From assembly GCF_900111685.1 (NCBI RefSeq), contig NZ_FOHX01000018.1, positions 1-64,000 of the forward strand: a stretch of 64,000 bases of DNA, in the 5' to 3' direction. Positions 22,995-32,002 of the stretch are shown here, piece after piece (position 1 is the stretch's first letter; every line of letters starts with the position of its first letter). Source of the DNA: Nonomuraea wenchangensis (GTDB lineage Bacteria; Actinomycetota; Actinomycetes; Streptosporangiales; Streptosporangiaceae). Under the pieces are notes generated by a model that worked only from the letters and a program-made list of their open reading frames with translations, searched no databases and had not been told where the DNA came from. A program made the translations under genes and the position numbers.

Positions 22995-23459
22995 ATGTTC
23001 GCGACACTCTCCGTACGCACGCGCCGGCCCGCCTCATCGGCGGCCCGGCTGCTGACGTACGGGCTGCTGGCGATCAGCATGCTCGTCGGGGTGGTGTTCG
23101 CGCACGGCGGCGCCTGCGCCGCGGTGGAGCTGGCCGAAACCGGCGCGGACACCCTGCCCGCCCTCCTCGGCCCTTCCACCGCGCGCTCCGCGGACGCGAC
23201 CCAGGCCGGCCACGGCCGGGGCAGCGCCCAGCCGGAGGGCCGGTGCCTGCATCGGCGGCTGCCGCCCCGGCATCAGCACGGCACCGAGCAGGACAGCTCG
23301 GCGGTCAGCCCGGCCGGCGCCTGGGTCCCGCCGCCGCTCCCGGCGGCCGCAGCCGTCGCCGGTGCTCTGCCGGTCGCCGCGCCTGTTGCGGTCCGGGTGG
23401 ACGGGGGGCGCTCGCCGAACGCCCCGCATAGGAATGATCTCTGCGTGCTGCGCCTATAG
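22995..23459 (+). CDS. DUF6153 family protein
   Basis: A 154-aa protein. A basic N-terminus is followed by one membrane or signal segment (LLTYGLLAISMLVGVVFAHG). A His/Cys-containing middle (RCLHRRLPPRHQHG), a Pro/Ala-rich linker and the characteristic ending DLCVLRL complete the DUF6153 pattern. Function is unknown. The His and Cys residues on the outer face suggest metal contact, which is inference. GTG 22992 or ATG 22995 are both possible; no clear ribosome site. It lies 100 bp upstream of the cysteine-synthase-like gene on the same strand. Confidence 0.7.
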   Translation: MFATLSVRTRRPASSAARLLTYGLLAISMLVGVVFAHGGACAAVELAETGADTLPALLGPSTARSADATQAGHGRGSAQPEGRCLHRRLPPRHQHGTEQDSSAVSPAGAWVPPPLPAAAAVAGALPVAAPVAVRVDGGRSPNAPHRNDLCVLRL

Positions 23460-23559
23460 GACGTGCGGCTCTTCTTCCGTCGCTTTCTGTCCATCGGCGT
23501 CCGCGGCTCTCTTCGTCATGCCGCGATCGCGTCATTCTCGCTTTCGGGGAATTCCACTC

Positions 23560-24651
23560 ATGTCATCGCAAGCCACTTTCGCGCGCCCGCAGGCGGCGCC
23601 GCTCACGGGTCGTCCGGCGCTTTCGCTCACGGTCGGCAACACGCCGCTGGTCTACCTGTCGGAGCCGTTCGTACCGGACGGCGGCGGGTTCTGGGCCAAA
23701 CTCGAAGGTCTCAATCCGGGCGGCATCAAGGACCGTCCGGCCCTGCACATGGTGCGCCGCGCCCGCGCCCGGGGCGAGCTGGCTCCGGGCGCCACCGTCA
23801 TCGAGTCGACCAGCGGCACCCTGGGGCTGGGCCTGGCGCTGGCCGGGATCGTCTTCGGCCATCCGGTCGTGCTGGTGGGCGACCCCGGCATGGAGGCGCT
23901 GATGCGCCGGCTGCTGACCTCCTACGGGGTACGGCTGGAGATCGTCGAGCAGCCGCACCCGGTGGGGGGCTGGCAGCAGGCCCGCCGCGAGCGCGTGCGG
24001 CACCTGCTGGCCGAGACCCCGGGCGCCTACTGCCCCGACCAGTACCACAACCCCGACAACGTCGACGCCTACGCCGGGCTGGCGTACGAGCTGCTGGCCA
24101 AGCTGCCGCACATCGACGCGCTGGTGTGCTCGGTCGGCACCGGCGGGCACAGCGCCGGCATCGCCCGCGTGCTGCGCCGTCACTTCCCCGGCCTGCGCCT
24201 CGTCGGGGTCGACACCGTCGGCTCGACCATCTTCGGCCAGCCCGCCCGCCCCCGGCTCATGCGGGGGCTCGGCTCCAGCATCCATCCGCGCAACGTCGCC
24301 TACGACGCCTTCTCCGAGGTGCACTGGGTCGCGCCGGGCGAGGCGGTGTGGGCCTGCCGCGCCCTGGCCGCCCAGCACTACGTCTCCGGCGGGTGGAGCA
24401 CCGGCGCGGTGGCCCTGGTGGCCCGCTGGGTGGCCCGTACCAGCCCCGGCGGGTGCGTGGTGGCCGTCTTCCCTGACGGGCCGTGGCGCTACTTCGACAC
24501 CGTCTTCGACGACGAGTTCTGCCGCGCGAACGACCTGGCCGGGGTGGTGCCCGCGCAGGAGCCGGACGTGCTGGCGCACCCCGCCGAGCGGGAGGTGCAC
24601 CGCTGGACCCGCTGCGCTCACGTCAGCGACCCGCTGGCCGGTGCGCTGTGA
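23560..24651 (+). CDS. PLP-dependent cysteine synthase family protein
   Basis: A 363-aa fold-type II PLP enzyme. GNTPLVYLSE is at the start and GGIKDRPALHM holds the Schiff-base lysine. ESTSGTLGLGLALAG is the phosphate/substrate loop, and CSVGTGGHSAGIARVL binds the PLP phosphate. Relatives make cysteine or beta-substituted alanines such as 2,3-diaminopropionate. ATG 23560 has GGGGAA about nine bases upstream. The stop overlaps the GTG of an MFS transporter, so enzyme and exporter are co-translated. This implies that the product is a secreted amino acid-like compound or is detoxified by export. Confidence 0.88.
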   Translation: MSSQATFARPQAAPLTGRPALSLTVGNTPLVYLSEPFVPDGGGFWAKLEGLNPGGIKDRPALHMVRRARARGELAPGATVIESTSGTLGLGLALAGIVFGHPVVLVGDPGMEALMRRLLTSYGVRLEIVEQPHPVGGWQQARRERVRHLLAETPGAYCPDQYHNPDNVDAYAGLAYELLAKLPHIDALVCSVGTGGHSAGIARVLRRHFPGLRLVGVDTVGSTIFGQPARPRLMRGLGSSIHPRNVAYDAFSEVHWVAPGEAVWACRALAAQHYVSGGWSTGAVALVARWVARTSPGGCVVAVFPDGPWRYFDTVFDDEFCRANDLAGVVPAQEPDVLAHPAEREVHRWTRCAHVSDPLAGAL

Positions 24652-25889
24652 AGGGCGTGCCGGCCGAGTTCCGCTCCTTCGAGCGGCCGATCCAGCTGCT
24701 GCAGCTCAACCAGGCGGGCATCAATCTCGGCTTCTACATGCTGATGCCGTACCTGGCCCAGCACCTGTCCGGCGCCGGGCTGGCCGCCTGGACGATCGGG
24801 CTTGTCCTGGGGCTGCGCAACGCCAGCCAGCAGGGCATGTTCCTGATCGGCGGCAGCCTGGCCGACCGACTCGGCTGCAAGCCGATGATCATGGCAGGGT
24901 GCGCGTTGCGTACCCTCGGCTTCGCCCTGTTCGGCCTGTCCACCGCGGTGCCGCTGCTCATCGCGGCGGCGGTGGTGACCGGGCTGGCCGGTGCGCTGTT
25001 CAACCCGGCCGCCCGCGCCTACCTGGCCGCCGAGGCCGGGGAGCGCAAGGTCGCGGCGTTCGCCGTGTTCAACGTGTTCTACCAGGCCGGCATCCTGGCC
25101 GGCCCGCTCGCCGGGCTCGCGCTGCTGCGCGGCGGCTTCACCGTGGTGTGCCTGGCGGCCGCGGCCGTCTTCGCGGTGCTGACCGTGCTGCAGGGGCTGT
25201 GCCTGCCGGCCCGGCGCGTCGCGGCCGAGGCTCGGCCGCCCGTGCTGCGCGAGTGGCGCCAGGCGTTCACCGACCGCGCCTTCGTCGCCTTCTCGGCGGC
25301 GATGATCGCCTCGTACGCGCTGTCGTTCCAGACGTATCTGGCGCTGCCGCTGCAGGTGCGGCACCTGGGCGGCGGCCCGGCGGTGGTGATGGCGCTGTAC
25401 GCGCTGTCGGCGCTGCTGGGCATCACCGTCCAGGTGCGGCTGACCGCCTGGTGCACGTCCCGGTGGAGCCCCGGCCAGGCGATCAGCCGCGGCCTGGCCC
25501 TGATGGGCCTGGCCTTCGTGCCGCTCGCGGTCACGACGTACCTGCCGCTGCCGGCGGGTTGGGCACTGGCGCCGGTGGCGGTGTGCACGCTGCTGCTCAC
25601 CCTCGGCACCCTGGTGGCCTTCCCGTTCGAGATGGCCACCATCGCGGACATGGCCGGACAGGGGCTGGTCGGCACCTACTACGGGCTGTACAACCTGGCC
25701 TGCGGCGCCGGCATCCTGGCCGGGAACCTGCTGGCCGGCGCCCTCGTGGACGCCGCCCACGCCGATGGTCTGGCGGCCCTGCCGTGGCTGCTGCTGAGCG
25801 CGGCCGGGCTGGCCTCCGCCGCGGCCGTCGGCCGCCTGGACCGGCGCGAGCGCCTGCGCGGCCCCGGCCAGGAGGCGGCGGCCACCTGA
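24648..25889 (+). CDS. MFS transporter coupled to the PLP enzyme
   Basis: A 413-aa, 12-segment major facilitator. The first loop carries GGSLADRLGCKPMIMAG, the MFS motif between segments 2 and 3, and ALFNPAARAYLAAEAGERK matches the MdtG/drug-exporter type. GTG 24648 overlaps the enzyme stop (GTGA). It is most simply an exporter for the product of the cysteine-synthase-like enzyme. Substrate is unknown. Confidence 0.88.
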   Translation: MKGVPAEFRSFERPIQLLQLNQAGINLGFYMLMPYLAQHLSGAGLAAWTIGLVLGLRNASQQGMFLIGGSLADRLGCKPMIMAGCALRTLGFALFGLSTAVPLLIAAAVVTGLAGALFNPAARAYLAAEAGERKVAAFAVFNVFYQAGILAGPLAGLALLRGGFTVVCLAAAAVFAVLTVLQGLCLPARRVAAEARPPVLREWRQAFTDRAFVAFSAAMIASYALSFQTYLALPLQVRHLGGGPAVVMALYALSALLGITVQVRLTAWCTSRWSPGQAISRGLALMGLAFVPLAVTTYLPLPAGWALAPVAVCTLLLTLGTLVAFPFEMATIADMAGQGLVGTYYGLYNLACGAGILAGNLLAGALVDAAHADGLAALPWLLLSAAGLASAAAVGRLDRRERLRGPGQEAAAT

Positions 25890-26187
25890 CGAGCGCCGCG
25901 CCAGGCCGGCTGCGTCGCTGCCTGCGGGACCGCGCTCGTGTTGGCTGGTTCCTGCGCCGGCATGGGCTGGGTGATGAGCTGGGGCCCGCTGCGGGCGCCT
26001 CTTGAGGGCTGTGTGGGGTGGCTGCGGGCGGGCGGAACGGTCGGGAGTAGCGTGGGAAGTGGTTCTGGCACAGAAGTAGTCCGGGGGGATCGTGAATGTG
26101 CCGCCGATGGGGATGTGCTGTTCGGAAGCGGTCGGCGGCTTCGGGTTGGCCGTTTCGGCTGGCTGGCTCGCGAGTTGCGGTTGAGTG
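25890..26187. other. 298-bp intergenic region without a supported gene
   Basis: No coding frame with recognisable protein sequence is seen on either strand. A weak stem, CGAGCGC (25890-25896) with GCGCTCG (25932-25938), may end the PLP/MFS unit. The rest must include the promoter for the MFS-MarR operon. Confidence 0.4.
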
Positions 26188-27627
26188 ATGAAGGCGCGGA
26201 GCCGTCGCGGGCTGCCTGATCTGCTCAGGGAGTCCCGTCGTCCGCTGCGGGTGCGGGAGCACCCCAACGCGGCGTGGTTCGCTGTGGGCGCGGTGTGCAT
26301 CGGTGCGTTCATGGGCCAACTGGACGCCAGCATCGTCACGCTGGCGTTCCCGGCGCTGCAACGAGAGTTCAGCTCCTCGTTGGCGGCGGTGCAGTGGGTG
26401 TCGCTGGGCTACCTGCTCACGCTTGTGGCCTTGCTGGCCGGGGCGGGCAGGGTAGCCGATACGGCGGGTCGCAAGCTGATCTATTTGCATGGCTTTGTGG
26501 TGTTCACGGCGGCGTCTGCGGCGTGCGGGCTGGCGCCGTCGCTGGCGGCGCTGGTGGGTTTCCGCGTGCTGCAGGCGGTGGGGGCGGCGATGCTTCAGGC
26601 CAACAGCGTGGCGCTGGTGGTCTCCAGCCTGCCACGGATGCGGGTGCGGGCCGGGCTGGGGTTGCAGGCGGCGGCTCAGGCGCTCGGCCTGGCCTTGGGG
26701 CCGGCGCTGGGCGGGCTGCTGGTGGGGACGCTCGGCTGGCGATGGGTGTTCTGGATCAACGTGCCGGTCGGCCTGGCCGCCATCGCCGCGGGCCATTACT
26801 TGTTGCCGCGTACTCGCCGGCGCAGGCGCGCCCGCCGCTTCGACCTGGCCGGGCTGGCCCTTCTGGCCGGCACGACCACCTGTCTGCTGCTGGCCGCCTC
26901 GGTGATCTCCGGCCTGGCGTTGCCGCTGTGGTCGTTGCCTGTCCTGCTGACTGTCGCCGCCGCGTGCGGGGTCGCCTTCTGGCTGTGGGAGCGGCGGGCG
27001 ACGTCCGCGCTGATCGACGTCGGTCTGTTGCGCAGCCGGAGGGTGGCGGCCGGGCTGGCGGGTGCGTTGGGCGGCTATCTGGTGCTGTTCGGCCCGCTGG
27101 TGCTGGTCCCCCAGGTGCTGGTGGCCGGCGGCATGGGTGAGCTGAGCACCGGCCTGATCCTGACGGCGTTGCCTGCCGGGTTCGCGCTGGCCGCATTGGG
27201 CGCGGAGCAGGTGTTGCCCGCGCGGTGGAGCAACCGGCTGCGGTGCGCGGCGGGTGCCGTGCTGGCCGCGGTAGGGGCTGGGCTGGCGGCCCTGTTGCCG
27301 GGCCAGGTAGGACTCCTGGTGGCTTGTCTGCTGGTGATGGGTGCCGGACTGGGCACGTTCATTCCCGCCAACAACAGCGTCGTCATGGTCGCGGTTCCGG
27401 AACAGGTGTCGGGCACGGCCGGGGGCATGCTGAACATGGCCCGCGGCATCGGTACGGCGTTCGGCATCACGGCGGTGACCTTGGCGCTGCATCTGGCCGG
27501 CGCCTCCGTCCTGGCCGGCGCGCGGGCCGCGCTGGTCGTGCTCGCGGCGGTCGCCGTACTGGCCGCGCTCACCGCGTTCGGCGCGCCGCCCGGCCACGAT
27601 CACGACGGCACAGCCCCTGGCTTTTGA
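26188..27627 (+). CDS. DHA2 family MFS drug transporter
   Basis: A 479-aa, 14-segment efflux pump. MGQLDASIVTLAFPALQREF is segment 1 with the family Asp, VQWVSLGYLLTLVALL is segment 2, GAGRVADTAGRKLIY is motif A, and LGPALGGLLVGTLGWRWVFW is motif C with WRWVF. GTG 26185 and ATG 26188 are adjacent; ATG is chosen. The MarR gene starts 24 bp later, so this is probably a regulator-controlled antibiotic or toxin exporter. Confidence 0.88.
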   Translation: MKARSRRGLPDLLRESRRPLRVREHPNAAWFAVGAVCIGAFMGQLDASIVTLAFPALQREFSSSLAAVQWVSLGYLLTLVALLAGAGRVADTAGRKLIYLHGFVVFTAASAACGLAPSLAALVGFRVLQAVGAAMLQANSVALVVSSLPRMRVRAGLGLQAAAQALGLALGPALGGLLVGTLGWRWVFWINVPVGLAAIAAGHYLLPRTRRRRRARRFDLAGLALLAGTTTCLLLAASVISGLALPLWSLPVLLTVAAACGVAFWLWERRATSALIDVGLLRSRRVAAGLAGALGGYLVLFGPLVLVPQVLVAGGMGELSTGLILTALPAGFALAALGAEQVLPARWSNRLRCAAGAVLAAVGAGLAALLPGQVGLLVACLLVMGAGLGTFIPANNSVVMVAVPEQVSGTAGGMLNMARGIGTAFGITAVTLALHLAGASVLAGARAALVVLAAVAVLAALTAFGAPPGHDHDGTAPGF

Positions 27628-27651
27628 CGACTGCGAGGAGGGAGAAACACG

Positions 27652-28188
27652 ATGGCGACAAGCGTGACACCGCCCAGTCTCCCCGGGTCGGCTGGTTCCG
27701 CCGGGCTGGTGCTGGCCGACACCGTCGCCCGGCTACGGCGGGCGATGCGCCGCGCCGCTCGCGCCGCCGATCCTGACTGCCGGTTGACGGTCGCGCAGCT
27801 TGAGGTGCTGTCCTGCCTGGCAGCAGCATCCGGCGCCCGTCCCAGCCAGCTGGCCCGCCATCTGAGGCTCTCCCCGAACTCGGTCACGACGCTGGTGAAC
27901 GCCTTGTACGCGCGTGGCCTGGTCAGCCGATCACGCACGGCGGACGACGCACGCGCGTTCGCGCTGTCTCTCACCGCCGACGGACAGAGCGCGCTGGCGC
28001 GTTGGAGGCGTACCAATGCCATCCTCGTCCACACCGCCCTGACCGGGCTCGAGGAGCACCATCAGCGCGTGCTGGCCGAGGCGATACCCGCGCTGGACGT
28101 GCTGACCCAGGCCATCGACGCGCTCGCGGACGCTCCGCCCCACATCGAGGAGGCTGATGATGACAGCACCGTGGCTGCCGGCCGATGA
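27652..28188 (+). CDS. MarR family transcriptional regulator
   Basis: A 178-aa winged-helix protein. LTVAQLEVLSCLAAASGARP and SQLARHLRLSPNSVTTLVNA form the helix-turn-helix, then GLVSRSRTADDARAFALSLT the wing, with long helices at both ends for dimerisation. A strong AGGAGGG lies upstream of ATG 27652. In operon with the DHA2 pump and a small membrane protein, which it likely represses. It overlaps the next gene by 29 bases. Confidence 0.9.
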   Translation: MATSVTPPSLPGSAGSAGLVLADTVARLRRAMRRAARAADPDCRLTVAQLEVLSCLAAASGARPSQLARHLRLSPNSVTTLVNALYARGLVSRSRTADDARAFALSLTADGQSALARWRRTNAILVHTALTGLEEHHQRVLAEAIPALDVLTQAIDALADAPPHIEEADDDSTVAAGR

Positions 28189-28486
28189 CCCTCAGAACCG
28201 AGCACGTCAGGCGACCCAGAACCGGTGCCTGGCGGCCGCCACCGCGCTGGTGTCCGGACTTGTGATGCTGACGGTCGGCAGCGATGACGCCCTGCTGGCG
28301 GCGGGGTCGCTCAGCCTGACCATCGCCGTGCTGCTCGGCGCGTACGCCTACCGCCACCGCTATCAGGCGCAAGGGGGACCATCACCTCGCCACCTGGCCG
28401 CACCCGACCCACGCTTCTTCCTGCTGATCGCGGTGCTCGCCCTCACCGTGGCCATCCTGGTGGGAGCCAGCCTGCTCATCCAGTGA
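28160..28486 (+). CDS. Small membrane protein of unknown function
   Basis: A 108-aa protein with three predicted membrane segments: AAATALVSGLVMLTVG, LLAAGSLSLTIAVLLGAYAY and FFLLIAVLALTVAILVGASL. I do not recognise a family. GAGGAGG sits six bases before ATG 28160, a better spacing than for ATG 28157. It overlaps the end of the MarR gene and is the last gene of the DHA2-MarR operon; it may be an accessory to the pump. Confidence 0.65.
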   Translation: MTAPWLPADDPQNRARQATQNRCLAAATALVSGLVMLTVGSDDALLAAGSLSLTIAVLLGAYAYRHRYQAQGGPSPRHLAAPDPRFFLLIAVLALTVAILVGASLLIQ

Positions 28487-28745
28487 ACAGCCCGGCCCGA
28501 ACACTGTGCCGGAGCAGCGGCCTCGACTGGCCGCCCGTATCGCCGCGAAGCTGTAGGCGCCGGTGCCGTGGATGCCGGAAGTCACGATCGCGCTGGAAGT
28601 GGCGTTGGGCAAGGGGCTGGAGGCCGCCCACACCATCCACACCGCGGTCACGGGCGACAGCCGCTGATCCGGAGCGGACAGCCGCCTGCCGGCTGGTGCG
28701 CTCGCCTGTGCGGCAGGGCCGCTCCTACATATCCGCTCCCTCAAA

Positions 28746-30560
28746 TCAGTCGAGGCCCAGCCGGCGCAGGGCGGTGGTCGCCGAACGGGCCGCGTGGCGG
28801 CGTTCCTGGCCGTGCAGGGAGCGTGGGGAGCGGTCCTCCCAGTCCGATTCGAAGCATCGCTCGGTGACCAGGTCGATCATCAGTTTGCGCTCGCCGTCGA
28901 TCAGGCCGTAGCAGGAGGTGCTGCGTCTCATGGGGTGGCCGACCCAGAGTGCCAGGCGCCGCGTGCGGTCGGGGTGGAAGAGGGACTCGCCGTGGGAGGG
29001 CGCGGCGGCGACGCCGGTGAGGTCGAGGATGGTCGGCAGTACGTCGAGGTGGGACGACCAGGGGATCTGCACGGCCGGCAGCGTGGGGTGGACGGCCGCC
29101 AGGGGGACGAGGGTCTGCTCCGCGGTCACGGCCGTGGCGTGGAAGTGGTAGCCGAGCTGTCCGAAGGACTCGCCGTGGTCGGCGGTGAGGACGATCAGCG
29201 GGTCGCGCAGCACGCCTCGTTCCACGAGGGTTTCGTGCAGGCGGCGGAGGGTGTCGTCGGACTCCTCCAGCGCGTCGAGGAACCGCTCGCGCCGGCCGTC
29301 GCCCCTGCGGCGGAAGCGCGGGTCGCGGACCCGGTAGGGCACGTGGGTGTCGGTGGTGTGCACGTGCAGGAAGAGCGGCGCCCGGCCGGCGGGCAGGTCG
29401 GCGAGGAGGGCGTCGGCGCCTGCCGTGGGCAGCTCTCGGTCGGTGACGTGGCCGCCCAGCCGGGCGCGGTCGACGAGGGTCTCGTAGCCGGCCTCGGCGA
29501 GGATGTCGCGCAGCCCGTAGTAGCTGGTGCGGGCGGAGGTGAGGTACGCGGTGCGGTAGCCGGCCGCGTTGAGCCGGTGGACCTGCGATTCGCCGTCGGC
29601 GCGGTAGCGGCCGTGGGCGAGGAGGACGTGCGCGTTCGTGGTCAGCGGTGAGGGCGCGACGTGGCGGGGCGAGACCACGGCGTGGGCGTACAGGGCGTCC
29701 AGGAAGGGGGTGCGGGCGCCGTCCGGCGTGAACCGGGCCAGGTGGTCGCGGCCGACGGACTCCATGGTGATGAGCAGTACGTCGTGGCCGTGCAGGGCTC
29801 CGGCGTACGGTGAGCGGCGGGGCGGTCGTGCCTGCCAGCCGTCCGCCACCGCAGAGGGCCGGTACGGGGCGGGCCAGGGGCGTGGGAGCAGGCAGTCGCC
29901 GGCGATCGAGCCGCGTAGCAGCCCGCGCCGGCGGAGCAGGCGGCCGGCCGGCAGGAGGGCGAGCACGGTGGCCAGGTGCCACCATGGGGGAGGGGGAGTG
30001 GAGGCGGCGGGTGCGAGCGCGGCGGCCAGCGCGCAGCCGAGCCAGCAGCTCGCGCGGGTGCGGGCGGACGTCGTCGCCAGCCAGGCCACGAGTACGGCCA
30101 CGACGGCGACCCTGGCCGCGCCGTGCGCGTGGACCGGCAGGAACGGCACCGCGAGCCAGCCGATCACGGGCAGCGGCAGCAGCGCGAAGCCGGGGTTGTC
30201 GCGGTAGAAGGAGATCGTCCAGTCGCGTACCCAGTCCACTTCCTCGGGCTCGCGGAAGGACCTCGACTGGGCCATGCCGTCGAAGGCGAGCCGGCCGACC
30301 TCGACGGTGAACACCCGCCAGATCGCGGCCCCGATCCACACCGTGGCCAGCACGGCGAGCACCACGACGCCCGCCGCCGCGCGGCCGGCGGGTCCGCCCG
30401 CCAGCTCCGCGAGCGCCGCTCCCGCCGCCAGCGCCGCGGCCCACAGCCCGTCGCCGAGTGCGGGCCGCGCCGTGGCCTGTCCGGCGAATTTCACCGCGCG
30501 TGACGCCGCGAGGATGACGAAGGCGATGGCCGCGTCATAGGCAATCGCGAGCGTGCTCAT
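28746..30560 (-). CDS. Membrane-anchored sulfatase/alkaline-phosphatase superfamily enzyme
   Basis: A 604-aa protein. The first 220 residues hold about five membrane segments. The remainder is a sulfatase-type domain: DVLLITMESVGRDHL (metal-binding Glu), SPLTTNAHVLLAHG (likely Thr nucleophile), FLHVHTTDTHVPY, and LIVLTADHGESFGQLGYHFH (Asp-His metal pair). The layout resembles LtaS and phosphoethanolamine transferases, which move a phospho-headgroup between lipids on the outer membrane face. No formylglycine CxPxR motif is seen, arguing against a true sulfatase. GGAGG lies before ATG 30560. Divergent from the alpha-oxoamine synthase/PKS operon, so a headgroup role for that lipid is plausible inference. 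Confidence 0.8.
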   Translation of the reverse strand: MSTLAIAYDAAIAFVILAASRAVKFAGQATARPALGDGLWAAALAAGAALAELAGGPAGRAAAGVVVLAVLATVWIGAAIWRVFTVEVGRLAFDGMAQSRSFREPEEVDWVRDWTISFYRDNPGFALLPLPVIGWLAVPFLPVHAHGAARVAVVAVLVAWLATTSARTRASCWLGCALAAALAPAASTPPPPWWHLATVLALLPAGRLLRRRGLLRGSIAGDCLLPRPWPAPYRPSAVADGWQARPPRRSPYAGALHGHDVLLITMESVGRDHLARFTPDGARTPFLDALYAHAVVSPRHVAPSPLTTNAHVLLAHGRYRADGESQVHRLNAAGYRTAYLTSARTSYYGLRDILAEAGYETLVDRARLGGHVTDRELPTAGADALLADLPAGRAPLFLHVHTTDTHVPYRVRDPRFRRRGDGRRERFLDALEESDDTLRRLHETLVERGVLRDPLIVLTADHGESFGQLGYHFHATAVTAEQTLVPLAAVHPTLPAVQIPWSSHLDVLPTILDLTGVAAAPSHGESLFHPDRTRRLALWVGHPMRRSTSCYGLIDGERKLMIDLVTERCFESDWEDRSPRSLHGQERRHAARSATTALRRLGLD

Positions 30561-30678
30561 GCGCCTCCGTAAATGGTGCGGGAATTCACGTCGACGCGGA
30601 TAAAGATAGTCGGGCCGAGGCGGCGGCGATGACGTCCGTGACGGTCACACCTGCGTGGCCGCCCGTCCTGCTATATGC

Positions 30679-30688
30679 GGATATATCC
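30679..30688. promoter_or_regulatory. Palindrome in the sulfatase/PKS divergent promoter
   Basis: GGATATATCC is a perfect palindrome in an AT-rich patch (TATATGCGGATATATCC) within the 236-bp gap between the divergent starts at 30560 and 30797. Likely promoter core or regulator site. No regulator gene is adjacent, so control would come from elsewhere. Confidence 0.35.
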
Positions 30689-30796
30689 GGAATGTGGCGG
30701 GGTGATATGGTGCAGCCCGCCGCAGAAGGACCGGGAAAGTCTTGTCTCACTGGAACGACATGTTCAGCGGAGCCGGTGACCGTCATAGTGCGAGTC

Positions 30797-32002
30797 ATGG
30801 CGGACGTCTTCGACAAATGTCGCAGCTGGGAAACCCACCGAATTTTCAAGTCCGCCGGGCTCTACCCATTCGCGCCCCCCGTCGAGGAGTTGCTCTCTCC
30901 CGGTGAGGCGCGTATTCACGGGCGGCCGGTCATCATGGCGGCGTCCAACGACTACCTGGGGCTTTCCGCCGACCCGCGCGTACGGGAGGCGGCGCGCAAG
31001 GCGATCGCCGAACACGGCACCTCCTGCTCGGGATCCCGCCTCGCGAACGGCACGTACGTGCTCCACCTGGAGCTGGAGGAGCGCCTGGCGGCCTTCCTCC
31101 ACCGCGAGGCCGCGCTCGCCCTGTCCACCGGATACCAGACCAACCTCGCGGTGTCGGCCCTCCTCGGCCAGGACGACGTCGTCCTGACCGACCAGGACAA
31201 CCACGCCTCCCTGCGCGACGCCGTACGCCTGGGCGGAGCCGTCGAGCGCGTGTTCCGGCACAACGACACCAAGCATCTGGAGTGGCTCCTGTCCGACACC
31301 CCTCCCGGCAGCGGCGTGCTCATCGTCACCGAAGGCGTCTTCTCCATGGCCGGCGACATGTGCGACCTGCCCAGGATCGCCGAGCTGGCCCGGCAGCACG
31401 GGGCCCGCCTGATGCTCGACTGCGCGCACGACCTGGGCGTGCTCGGCGCGGACGGCCGCGGCGTGCCCGAGCTGTCAGGGCTGGAGAGCAGCGTCGACCT
31501 GATCATGACCACCTTCTCCAAGAGCCTGGCCTCGCTCGGCGGGGCGCTGGCCGGAGAGGCGGAGGTCATCGACTACATCCGCCATTGGGCCTCTCCCGCG
31601 GTGTTCTCCGCCTCCATGACGCCGGCTTCGGTCGCGGCGGCGCTCAAGGCGCTCGAACTCGTCGAGGCCGAGCCGGAACGCCGCCGGCTGGTCATGGAGA
31701 ACGCGGCCCGGCTGCGCGACGGTCTCCTGGGTCTCGGGTACGAGGTCGGGCGATCGCCCACGCCCGTGGTGCCGGTGCACGTCGGCGACTTCATGACGTG
31801 CCTGCGGCTGTGGCGTGCGCTGTTCGACGCGGGGGTCTTCACCGGCGCGGTGATCCACCCGGCGGTGCAGCACGGCCGGGAGCTGATCCGCATCAGCGCG
31901 ACCGCGGCGCACACCGAGGCGCAGCTGGACCGGATCATCGGGGCCTTCGCCGAGGCCGGCACGGCCGTGGGGGTCATCGGGCCGCAGGGCATGACACGGT
32001 GA
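30797..32002 (+). CDS. Alpha-oxoamine synthase, serine palmitoyltransferase-like
   Basis: A 401-aa fold-type I PLP enzyme (AONS/KBL/SPT group). ASNDYLGLSADPRV and SCSGSRLANGTYVLHLELEE resemble the SPT-type SGSR-x-x-NGT...HLELE more than the AONS SGH form. ALSTGYQTNLAV, TDQDNHASL, MLDCAHDLG and the Schiff-base lysine K242 in TTFSKSLASLGGA complete the active site. Such enzymes condense an acyl thioester with an amino acid, losing CO2. Here the acyl donor is probably the ACP of the PKS in the same operon. GTG 30776 and 30788 are alternative starts; no strong ribosome site. The stop overlaps the next gene by GTGA. Confidence 0.88.
   Translation: MADVFDKCRSWETHRIFKSAGLYPFAPPVEELLSPGEARIHGRPVIMAASNDYLGLSADPRVREAARKAIAEHGTSCSGSRLANGTYVLHLELEERLAAFLHREAALALSTGYQTNLAVSALLGQDDVVLTDQDNHASLRDAVRLGGAVERVFRHNDTKHLEWLLSDTPPGSGVLIVTEGVFSMAGDMCDLPRIAELARQHGARLMLDCAHDLGVLGADGRGVPELSGLESSVDLIMTTFSKSLASLGGALAGEAEVIDYIRHWASPAVFSASMTPASVAAALKALELVEAEPERRRLVMENAARLRDGLLGLGYEVGRSPTPVVPVHVGDFMTCLRLWRALFDAGVFTGAVIHPAVQHGRELIRISATAAHTEAQLDRIIGAFAEAGTAVGVIGPQGMTR

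Noticed and set aside
24618..27603. Very long leftward open frames opposite the two MFS genes
   Set aside because: They are Gln/Arg/Gly-rich with no recognisable domain and mirror the high-GC third positions of the real rightward genes.
28487..28745. Short frame at 28572-28667 encoding 31 residues
   Set aside because: It has no ribosome site or recognised family and lies in a 259-bp gap; it could not be supported as a gene.
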